A stretch of DNA of 26,864 bases, taken from NCBI GenBank assembly GCA_048421225.1, contig DBFNRV010000081.1, positions 1-26,864 on the forward strand. The letters run 5' to 3'. This document shows positions 7,250 to 13,435 of this stretch, in pieces. The first letter of the stretch is position 1. The number at the start of each line of letters is the position of its first letter. This DNA comes from UMGS946 sp048421225. Lineage in GTDB: Bacteria; Bacillota; Clostridia; Christensenellales; CAG-138. A program made the translations under genes and the position numbers. The notes under the pieces were generated by a model. It had not been told where the DNA came from. It searched no databases and saw only the letters and a list, made by a program, of their open reading frames with translations.

Positions 7250-8041
7250 TCATTTGCCAATTTGGAAAACCCCGCTGGTTCTGTCGCGGTGGGCGACGTG
7301 AAGCTTAAACTCCTCATCAAATATATCCTCGCTCCTGAGATGCGCGCGAACGGTGTCCATGGCCATAGCCTCTGAATTGTTTTCCTTGCTTAGATGCCCT
7401 AAAATTGCGTTTCTCATCCCCATCGCGTAAAGCTTAATCAGCGCCAGACCCGCCGAATCGTTCGAAAGGTGGCCGTCGTCGCCAAGGATTCTGCGCTTGA
7501 GCACATAGGGATAGCTTCCCATCTTAAGGGTTTCGACATCATGGTTGGCCTCGATCAATAACAGGTCGGCCCCCTGTACGGCATTTAAAAGCTTGGCAGT
7601 GATATGCCCTATGTCCGTCATCAGGCCTACTTTGCCGTCGCGGCATTGAAAACAATATCCTACGGATTCAGCGGCGTCGTGGGGAGTTTTAAAAGGAAGG
7701 ACATTCATATCCTTAATATAAAAATCCCTTCCGGTTTCAAAAATCCTTACGCATCCCGCGGGAATTTCGCCAACATAAGGCTGCATGGACTCCCATGTTT
7801 TCGCGTTTGCATATATAGGCGTTTTGTATCGCCTCGCGAATACGCCAACCCCGCGTATATGATCCGAGTGCTCATGCGTTATGACCAGGGCGTCTATTGA
7901 TTCAGGGGACGCGCCGATTTGCGAAAGCGCTCCGGTGATGGTTCTACACGCCATGCCCGCGTCAATGAGTATGCGGGCATTTCCGCCCTCAATATACGAA
8001 GAGTTTCCAGAAGAACCGCTGAATAGCGGACAAAACTGCAT
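7250..8041 (-). CDS. walJ: MBL-fold metallohydrolase of the YycJ/WalJ family
   Basis: A 263-residue metallo-beta-lactamase-fold hydrolase, related to the YycJ/WalJ nuclease-like proteins that accompany the WalRK cell-wall regulators. The dinuclear-metal motif THEHSDH is at residues 55-61, with a later MTDIGH and a final GHLSKENN providing other metal ligands. The N-terminus MQFCPLFSGSSGNSSYI is characteristic of the family. The start is the ATG at 8041: GGAGG (8049-8053) is seven bases upstream, whereas the ATG two codons earlier would leave one base. It is the first gene of a four-gene minus-strand operon (walJ, CPBP protease, rlmH, prdX). The walRK genes themselves are not in the window. 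Confidence 0.88.
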   Translation of the reverse strand: MQFCPLFSGSSGNSSYIEGGNARILIDAGMACRTITGALSQIGASPESIDALVITHEHSDHIRGVGVFARRYKTPIYANAKTWESMQPYVGEIPAGCVRIFETGRDFYIKDMNVLPFKTPHDAAESVGYCFQCRDGKVGLMTDIGHITAKLLNAVQGADLLLIEANHDVETLKMGSYPYVLKRRILGDDGHLSNDSAGLALIKLYAMGMRNAILGHLSKENNSEAMAMDTVRAHLRSEDIFDEEFKLHVAHRDRTSGVFQIGK

Positions 8042-8101
8042 TGCCATTCCTCCATGCGGCAAAATAAGCCAGTTCATAAGAGCAGGCAAGCCGCTTTAGA
8101 C

Positions 8102-8130
8102 ATTATAACCCATACGCGGGCGCTGAACAA
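8102..8130 (-). promoter_or_regulatory. Promoter of the walJ operon
   Basis: On the minus strand TTGTTC (8125-8130), 17-base spacer, TATAAT (8102-8107). The predicted start near 8096 leaves a leader of about 55 bases. It diverges from the ABC-F promoter 60 bases away. Confidence 0.65.
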
Positions 8131-8189
8131 GCTGTCACTTATCAAGATTTCGCGCTTCAATATATCGTGCTTGGATAAAAAAAGCTGGT

Positions 8190-8218
8190 TTGACCGGAAA
8201 TTAAAGCTGTGTTATAAT
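8190..8218 (+). promoter_or_regulatory. Promoter of the ABC-F leader transcript
   Basis: TTGACC (8190-8195), exactly 17 bases, TATAAT (8213-8218): close to consensus. The predicted start near 8225 gives an unusually long leader of about 247 bases before the ABC-F ATG at 8472. A second TATAAT at 8387-8392 has no good -35 and would start just before the terminator hairpin; it is considered weaker. Confidence 0.75.
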
Positions 8219-8247
8219 AACAAAAAACATGAAACGGAGTTGAGAGG

Positions 8248-8268
8248 ATGGTAGTAGCTTCCTGCTAA
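8248..8268 (+). CDS. Six-codon leader peptide upstream of the ABC-F gene
   Basis: A minimal ORF, ATG-GTA-GTA-GCT-TCC-TGC-TAA (MVVASC), about 23 bases into the predicted transcript, with GGAG (8236-8239) eight bases upstream. Its codons 3-6 (8255-8265) are complementary to 8329-8340 downstream, so a ribosome sitting on it would change leader folding. Leader ORFs of a few codons are known in front of ABC-F genes such as lmo0919 and vmlR. Translation is inferred. A still shorter ORF (MKRS, 8229-8243) overlaps upstream but would sit almost at the 5' end without a ribosome site. Confidence 0.5.
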   Translation: MVVASC

Positions 8269-8435
8269 AATAACGATAGGGTATTTAGATTAACCTTTGG
8301 CCATAGCGGCAAAGGTTAACGTACCCATGCAGGAAAGCTATTCATAATCAAATTCCGCCGTCTTTTTATACGCTGATGTTTTTGTGTATAATTGCACGCC
8401 GCGGCCGCAGGATAGTTATCCTGCGGCCTTGTTTT
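8255..8435 (+). promoter_or_regulatory. Candidate ribosome-mediated transcription attenuator
   Basis: Three mutually exclusive pairings are visible. Region A (8255-8265, within the leader ORF) pairs with region B (8329-8340) over 11 base pairs with one bulged A, enclosing a perfect ten-pair hairpin (8290-8299 with 8310-8319). The intrinsic terminator is 8403-8413 with 8418-8428, then TTGTTTT. Region B can also pair with 8414-8424, the loop and 3' arm of that terminator, in ten of eleven positions (one A-A mismatch, one G-U). A ribosome stalled on the leader ORF would hide A, free B, and prevent termination. This fits antibiotic-induced expression of ABC-F genes; it is a structural inference by eye. 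Confidence 0.6.
8403..8435 (+). terminator. Leader terminator ahead of the ABC-F gene
   Basis: An eleven-pair perfect GC-rich stem, GGCCGCAGGAT with ATCCTGCGGCC, an AGTT loop, and a TTGTTTT tail. It stands between the leader promoter and the coding region, 36 bases before the ABC-F ATG, so it must be conditional if the upstream promoter drives the gene. Confidence 0.8.
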
Positions 8436-8471
8436 ATACATAGCCCGGAACTGGGCGGGAAAGGAGCAATT

Positions 8472-9938
8472 ATGTCCATAATCAGCGTAGATAACCTTAC
8501 ATTCTGCTATGATGGCAGCTACGATAATATATTTGAAAATGTTTCATTCAAGATCGATACGGATTGGAAACTGGGTTTTATAGGAAGGAACGGAAGGGGC
8601 AAAACCACATTTTTGAACCTGCTCATGGGCAAATACAGATACAGGGGCAGCGTTAGCACGTCGGTTGCGTTTGACTACTTTCCATTCGAGGTGCCAGACG
8701 CCTCGATGACCACGATTGAAGTCATTGAGGGCGTTAGCCCTGATTATGAGCATTGGAGACTTATGAAGGAGCTTAATCTGATGAAGGCTACGGAGGACAT
8801 GTTATATAGGCCCTTTTGCACCCTTAGCAACGGCGAGCGGACGAAGGCACTGCTTGCGGCGCTGTTTATAAAGGAAAACAACTTCCTACTCATCGACGAG
8901 CCGACCAACCATCTGGATATGGAAGCGCGCGGGATGGTCAGCGACTATCTAAGCAACAAGAATGGCTTTATACTGGTATCGCACGACAGGGCGTTTCTTG
9001 ACAGATGCATAGACCATGTGCTGTCCATAAATAAATCCACCATTGAGGTGCAGAAGGGAAACTTCTCCACTTGGCAGAGAAACAAAGAGATGAGGGACAA
9101 CTTTGAGATAGATAAAAACGAGAAACTGAAAAAGGATATAGCTAGGCTTAAGCGGGCGGCCGGACGCATGTCGGTGTGGTCGGACGGCATAGAGGAAACC
9201 AAAATAGGCTATGGCCCATGCGACAGAGGAAACATAGGGGCAAAGGCCGCAAAGATGATGCGCCACGCAAAAGCCGTTGAAACCAGACGTGAGCGCGCGG
9301 TGGAGGAGAAGGAAAAGCTTCTCAAGGACATAGAGTATTTCAGCCCGCTAAGGGTGAGTCCCATGCCATATTTCAGCGATACGCTGCTCTCCCTCAAAGG
9401 CGTTGGCATACGCTATGGCGAAAGGGCGGTATGCGGGAATGTAAGCCTTACAATCCGACAGGGCGACCGTATAGCGCTGTGCGGCAAGAACGGTTGCGGC
9501 AAGTCCAGCATATTGAAGCTGATACTTGGGGAGGACCTTGAATTTGAGGGAGAGGTTAATATAGGCGGCAGGCTCAAAATATCATACGTGCAGCAGGACA
9601 CGTCAAAACTTAGCGGGAGCCTTAAGTCATTTGCCAAAAGCCGCGGAATAGACGAAAGCCTGTTTAAAACAATCCTGCGCAAGCTGGATTTTTCCCGTGT
9701 CCAGTTTGAAAAGGATATATCGGATTACAGCGAAGGACAGAAGAAAAAGACGTTGATTGCGGGCAGCCTGTGCGAATGCGCAAACCTATACATATGGGAC
9801 GAACCGTTGAACTTTATCGACGTGATGTCGAGGATGCAGATCGAGCGTCTCATAATGGAAAGCATGCCCACGATGCTGTTCATAGAGCATGACGAAGCGT
9901 TTTTGAACCTTGTCGCCACCGATACTGTGCGGCTTTAG
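8472..9938 (+). CDS. ABC-F ribosomal protection protein, Lsa-like
   Basis: A 488-residue soluble tandem ATPase without membrane segments, so not a transporter. ABC-F proteins of the Lsa/Vga type bind the ribosomal E site and displace lincosamides, pleuromutilins and streptogramin A. Domain 1: Walker A GRNGRGKTT (38-46), signature LSNGE (118-122), Walker B LLIDEPTNHLD (139-149). The linker (about 215-300) contains the conserved GAKAAKMMRHAKAVETRR stretch that resembles the Lsa linker. Domain 2: Walker A GKNGCGKSS (338-346), signature YSEGQ (419-423), Walker B IWDEPLNFID. The FDYFP motif after Walker A also resembles Lsa. The ATG at 8472 has AAGGAG eight bases upstream; an in-frame extension to 8376 crosses the leader terminator and is rejected. 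The drug spectrum is inferred. Confidence 0.9.
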   Translation: MSIISVDNLTFCYDGSYDNIFENVSFKIDTDWKLGFIGRNGRGKTTFLNLLMGKYRYRGSVSTSVAFDYFPFEVPDASMTTIEVIEGVSPDYEHWRLMKELNLMKATEDMLYRPFCTLSNGERTKALLAALFIKENNFLLIDEPTNHLDMEARGMVSDYLSNKNGFILVSHDRAFLDRCIDHVLSINKSTIEVQKGNFSTWQRNKEMRDNFEIDKNEKLKKDIARLKRAAGRMSVWSDGIEETKIGYGPCDRGNIGAKAAKMMRHAKAVETRRERAVEEKEKLLKDIEYFSPLRVSPMPYFSDTLLSLKGVGIRYGERAVCGNVSLTIRQGDRIALCGKNGCGKSSILKLILGEDLEFEGEVNIGGRLKISYVQQDTSKLSGSLKSFAKSRGIDESLFKTILRKLDFSRVQFEKDISDYSEGQKKKTLIAGSLCECANLYIWDEPLNFIDVMSRMQIERLIMESMPTMLFIEHDEAFLNLVATDTVRL

Positions 9939-9944
9939 CGGATA

Positions 9945-9989
9945 AAAACAAAATCACGCCCGGCAATCAGCGCCCGGCGTGTTTTGTTT
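9945..9989. terminator. Intrinsic terminator after the ABC-F gene
   Basis: AAACAAAA (9946-9953) pairs with TTTTGTTT (9982-9989), continued by CACGCC (9955-9960) with GGCGTG (9976-9981). The hairpin lies seven bases after the ABC-F stop. The reverse strand also ends T-rich, so it may stop the btu operon coming from the other side, though it is about 175 bases beyond btuD. Confidence 0.8.
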
Positions 9990-10164
9990 AGGAGGTAGGA
10001 AGAAAACGAACCTAAAAACGTGCTCTGTATAGCAATCGAGTGATAAATGGGGGGAGCATTTATTCTCTCTGCATGTACACCTATAAGACGTACAAGAACA
10101 TCGGGTGGTTGCGTTATATTATGAACTTATAATGAACTGTTTAAGGCAACTTTATGAAGGAAAA

Positions 10165-10941
10165 TTAATCCATGTCCTCAATAACATATGGCCTTCCCTG
10201 CTCATTGGAGATGGTTGAGGATATGCCGTACACCTCGGCCATCGAGGTCTGGTTTACGGTTTCATGGGGAGCGCCGTAGCCATATAGGGCGCCGTCTTTA
10301 AGAAACGCTATTTTGTCGCAGTAATGGGACGCGAGGTTTACGTCGTGAAGCACACAGATGGCGGACAGGCCGCTATTGGCGCACAGGCGGCGCACAAGCT
10401 TCAATATTTCAAGCTGATACTTAATATCAAGGCTTGATATGGGTTCGTCAAGGAGCAGGATTTCCGCGCTCTGGCATATAGCTCTGGCAATAAGGATACG
10501 CTGCCATTCACCCCCCGACAGGGTAAGGATGGAACGCGCCTTAAGGTGCTCGACATGCGCCATCTCCATAGCCTTTAGGGCGGTATGCATATCTTCCGCA
10601 CCCGCGCTCCCCAGCAGGCCGATATGAGGGTTGCGGCCCATAAGCACGATATCAAGGGCGGTAAATCCGAACTCGGGGACCGACCTCTGGGGCGCCATGG
10701 CCATATGCTTTGAAAGCTCCTTTGCGCTGTATTTGCGCACGTCAACGCCATCTATCAGCACCCTGCCCGATTTTGGGCGAAGGAACCCGCTGATGCAGCG
10801 CATAAGCGTAGTTTTGCCGCTTCCGTTGGGTCCAAGCAGGCCCAGCATGCACCCGCGCGCAAGCCGGAGGCTTACATCCTTTAAGACATCCCTGCCGCTA
10901 TATTGAAAGCTGACGCAATCCACTATAACCCGATCAGTCAT
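10165..10941 (-). CDS. btuD: Corrinoid ABC transporter ATP-binding protein BtuD
   Basis: A 258-residue cytoplasmic ATPase energising a type II importer. Walker A GPNGSGKTT (about 37-45), Q-loop MAPQRS, signature LSGGEWQRILIARAI, Walker B ILLLDEPIS and the switch CVLHDVN are all present, in the arrangement of the FecE/FepC/BtuD branch. The start overlaps the btuC stop by eight bases, with AAAGGAGGT just upstream inside btuC, so the two are translationally coupled. The family alone cannot separate siderophore, haem and cobalamin importers; the cobalamin riboswitch in front of the operon decides for a corrinoid substrate. Confidence 0.9.
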   Translation of the reverse strand: MTDRVIVDCVSFQYSGRDVLKDVSLRLARGCMLGLLGPNGSGKTTLMRCISGFLRPKSGRVLIDGVDVRKYSAKELSKHMAMAPQRSVPEFGFTALDIVLMGRNPHIGLLGSAGAEDMHTALKAMEMAHVEHLKARSILTLSGGEWQRILIARAICQSAEILLLDEPISSLDIKYQLEILKLVRRLCANSGLSAICVLHDVNLASHYCDKIAFLKDGALYGYGAPHETVNQTSMAEVYGISSTISNEQGRPYVIEDMD

Positions 10942-11956
10942 CCAGACCTCCTTTCGCGTAACGCTTCATGATAAAAAGGAAGAAAGGGACCCCGCATATA
11001 GCGCACAGCACGCCTACAGGGAGTTCAATAGGCGGAAACAGGCATCTTGCCAGGGTGTCCATAACGCACAGGAACGCTCCTCCGCCCAGGAATGAACAGG
11101 GGAGCAGCGTGCGGTGGTCGGGACCGGCCGCAAGGCGTATCATGTGAGGTATTATCAATCCCACAAAACCGACGACCCCCGAAACCGCCACGCATGACGC
11201 TGCCAAAACGGTAGCTAGCAAAATTATTATACGGAGATGGCGCGAATAATCCACGCCAAGCATCCTTGCCTCCTCCTCACCAAGAAGCATTACGTTGAGC
11301 GGTTTTGAAAAGAGCATAAGTCCGGCTGAAACCGGCAGGATTGAAACGGCCGCGAACAGGACCTTGCTGTAGCTTGCCGACGAAAAGCTTCCAAGCAGCC
11401 ACATGAAGATATTGTCAAGGCGGCCGCGGTTAAGTATCATGACGGCCGACGTAAGGGCGGAGAACAGTGAGGACAGCGCTATACCGGCAAGTAGCAGGGA
11501 AGTGGTGGAGATTCTGGACTTTACACGTGACGCAAAGAACACCAGCATCACGCACAATAGCCCGCCGGCAAACGCAAAGGCCGCTATTCCTCCAAGGCCG
11601 TAAACGGACAGGCCCGCCCCAACCCCCATGGTCATGGCCAGCGCGGCGCCGAATCCAGCGCCTGAGCTTACTCCCAGTATATGGCTGTCCGCCATAGGAT
11701 TTTTAAAAACCCCCTGAAGGCAGCATCCGGCCACGGCCAGCCCTCCCCCGACCAGATATGACAATATTGTGCGGGGGAGGCGGACGCTCCTGAGTATAAC
11801 CGCCGAAGGCTCCGTGCTTGAGCTGAACAATAGTGAAAGCTCGGACAGCTTAAGCCCAGTACTGCCCATGACAACGCCAAATATAAGCGCAAGCGCGCTT
11901 AACACGATGAGAATAGCTAGTATCGGGGCTGTAAGCCTGTTTCCGTTAAGTTTCAC
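10934..11956 (-). CDS. btuC: Corrinoid ABC transporter permease BtuC (FecCD family)
   Basis: A 340-residue polytopic permease with about ten hydrophobic segments, the core of a BtuCD-type importer. Family marks include LPRTILSYLVGGGLAVAGC near the N-terminus, NPMADSHILGVSSGAGFGAA, the coupling segment around GEEEARMLGVD, and the highly conserved GVVGFVGLIIPHMIR in the C-terminal third, ending with PVGVLCAICGVPFFLFIM. Length is typical for FecCD. The ATG at 11956 is preceded by GGAGGG. It lies 70 bases after btuF and overlaps btuD. Substrate assignment rests on the upstream cobalamin riboswitch. Confidence 0.9.
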   Translation of the reverse strand: MKLNGNRLTAPILAILIVLSALALIFGVVMGSTGLKLSELSLLFSSSTEPSAVILRSVRLPRTILSYLVGGGLAVAGCCLQGVFKNPMADSHILGVSSGAGFGAALAMTMGVGAGLSVYGLGGIAAFAFAGGLLCVMLVFFASRVKSRISTTSLLLAGIALSSLFSALTSAVMILNRGRLDNIFMWLLGSFSSASYSKVLFAAVSILPVSAGLMLFSKPLNVMLLGEEEARMLGVDYSRHLRIIILLATVLAASCVAVSGVVGFVGLIIPHMIRLAAGPDHRTLLPCSFLGGGAFLCVMDTLARCLFPPIELPVGVLCAICGVPFFLFIMKRYAKGGLDD

Positions 11957-12026
11957 TTTCCCTCCATTATAAATGCCCTCGCTATGGCGGAGCGGTTATA
12001 AAATCATGGGCTAGGTATCGGTCAAG

Positions 12027-12920
12027 TCAGTCGGCTTTGACTTCCTTTATTATATTTGCTATTGTCTCAACCGCGTCTGCAATTCTTGGACCAGGGCGCT
12101 CCACTGTTTCAACGTCAATGGTAAACACCCTGCCTTCCTTCACTGCGGTGAGGTCGTTGTAACCCGCGGCCGCGGAAAGCTGTTCAACGGTGTACAACGA
12201 GGAGAGCAATATTATGTCCGGATCCTTTTCTACAAGCGTTTCAAGCGAGTATTCCACCCACTGCACATCCACATCCTTAGTTACGCATTCGCCTCCGGCA
12301 AGCTCAATGGCGGAATTTATAAAGCTTCCGTTGCCGCCAGTCCAGTTTCCAAATTCGCCGTAACTCATAACATAGTAAACGGTAGGCTTTGTTGCTTCAT
12401 CATCTGGTTTTACAGAGCTGATCCGTGCTTTAATATCCGATACAAGCGCCTCAGGCTTGGCCCCGCATACGGCCGCTATCAGCTCTATTGACTTATATAT
12501 TTGATCATAAGTGGTTGCCTCTGAACACACAACCGTGCATCCGGCGTTTTGAAGGCTGTCGATGGCTTCCTGCTGCAGGTGGTTTCCCGCAAGCACAACG
12601 TCGGCTTCGGCGGCAATTACAGCCTCAACATTCGGGCCGTTATAGTCGCCCATAACGGGGACATCCTTAGCCTGTTCCGGATAGGTGCTGTAATCATCCC
12701 TTCCAACCAGCTTGTCGCCAAGCCCGAGCGCATAGATGATTTCAGTGTTACTTGGGGTAAGCGAAACGATGGTCTTGACATCCTTTGGTACGGATACCTC
12801 CCTGCCGATTACATCGGTTACCGTGGACGGACCCTGCGGCTGCTGTACGCCGCATGAGGCAAGCATAACCGTTGCGATTATCAGGGCGAGAAGAAGCGCT
12901 GCCGTTCTCCTTAGTTTCAT
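12027..12920 (-). CDS. btuF: Corrinoid-binding lipoprotein BtuF
   Basis: A 297-residue extracellular substrate-binding lipoprotein of the helical-backbone (FecB/BtuF) class. The lipid signal peptide is residues 1-22, with lipobox LASC and Cys23 as the anchoring residue. The mature part begins with the family's TVTDVIGREVSVPKDVKTIV strand and contains SLTPSNTEIIYALGLGDKLVG and ADVVLAG. The start is the ATG at 12920: GGGAGG lies eight bases upstream and it opens a normal signal peptide; 29 in-frame codons further upstream run into the riboswitch terminator and are rejected. It is first in btuF-btuC-btuD and would deliver vitamin B12 or another corrinoid to BtuC. Confidence 0.9.
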   Translation of the reverse strand: MKLRRTAALLLALIIATVMLASCGVQQPQGPSTVTDVIGREVSVPKDVKTIVSLTPSNTEIIYALGLGDKLVGRDDYSTYPEQAKDVPVMGDYNGPNVEAVIAAEADVVLAGNHLQQEAIDSLQNAGCTVVCSEATTYDQIYKSIELIAAVCGAKPEALVSDIKARISSVKPDDEATKPTVYYVMSYGEFGNWTGGNGSFINSAIELAGGECVTKDVDVQWVEYSLETLVEKDPDIILLSSLYTVEQLSAAAGYNDLTAVKEGRVFTIDVETVERPGPRIADAVETIANIIKEVKAD

Positions 12921-12950
12921 AAAACATACCTCCCAAAAATTTTTCCCCAA

Positions 12951-12987
12951 TAAAAACGGCCCCAGACCTTCTTCAGCATGGAGCCGT
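12951..12987 (-). terminator. Terminator of the cobalamin riboswitch expression platform
   Basis: On the minus strand ACGGCTCC (12980-12987) pairs with GGGGCCGT (12956-12963), eight pairs including one wobble, followed by TTTTATT. It lies between the aptamer and the btuF ribosome site, so ligand binding probably favours this hairpin and stops transcription before btuF. Confidence 0.75.
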
Positions 12988-13032
12988 GCGCACATAAACA
13001 AACGCACTCTTCTTCCCTCCGAAGAAAAGAAC

Positions 13033-13177
13033 TATCTGGTCGGACGGATAGGTCTCCCGGCTTTGCTTCATCCGCGTCAACCGCCTTCCCACCCTATACT
13101 TGGGCAGTGGCATATGGCTGAAGCGTCGGCTTCACGGTAGCGGGGGCTGCAGCGGAGTTTCACCGCTTTCCCAGATC
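13033..13177 (-). ncRNA. Cobalamin riboswitch controlling btuFCD
   Basis: The minus strand carries the conserved cobalamin aptamer. Closing stem ATCTGG (13171-13176) pairs with CCAGAT (13034-13039). Next come GGGAAAGCGGTGAAACTCCG, the CAGCCCCCGCTACCGTGAAGCC core, the GCCACTG element, GGGTGGGAAGGCGG, and the B12 box AGCCGGGAGACCTATCC at 13047-13063. High intracellular adenosyl- or other cobalamin would bind and favour the downstream terminator, switching off the importer genes. The call is from direct recognition of the conserved blocks in the correct order. Confidence 0.95.
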
Positions 13178-13224
13178 AATAATTGATCTTAATATCCTTA
13201 GCCTTTATTATTAGGTTTGCAAGG

Positions 13225-13253
13225 ATTATATCAGCGCTTAGGATTAAAGTCAA
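13225..13253 (-). promoter_or_regulatory. Promoter of the riboswitch-btuFCD operon
   Basis: On the minus strand TTGACT (13248-13253), exactly 17 bases, TATAAT (13225-13230). The predicted start near 13219 lies about 40 bases before the riboswitch closing stem. Confidence 0.8.
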
Positions 13254-13352
13254 CGCGGGGTACGGATTTTTATAATTGTATGCCGAATTATCGCGATGAG
13301 AAAACTAGGCTTACCATCCTAATATAAAATGGACAAAGTTCGGTTAAAACGA

Positions 13353-13382
13353 TTGACACGGATGGCCGGCGCAAAGCATAAT
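13353..13382 (+). promoter_or_regulatory. Promoter of glnS-gltX
   Basis: TTGACA (13353-13358), 18 bases, CATAAT (13377-13382). The predicted start near 13390 gives a leader of only about 45 bases, too short for a T-box element. Confidence 0.7.
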
Positions 13383-13435
13383 AGAGGGTAAATTTGGCGG
13401 CAATGCCATAATTAATTTTGGAAAGGCGTGATAAA

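Noticed and set aside
8376..8471. N-terminal extension of the ABC-F protein by 32 residues
   Set aside because: The extension would translate through the terminator hairpin, has no ribosome site, and precedes the conserved family start, which has AAGGAG at ideal spacing.
12736..13140. 134-codon open frame on the plus strand over the cobalamin riboswitch
   Set aside because: It runs through the aptamer, whose conserved blocks explain the sequence better; no protein family is recognisable.
13383..13435. T-box element before glnS
   Set aside because: The leader after the predicted start is only about 45 bases and lacks the T-box sequence and antiterminator.
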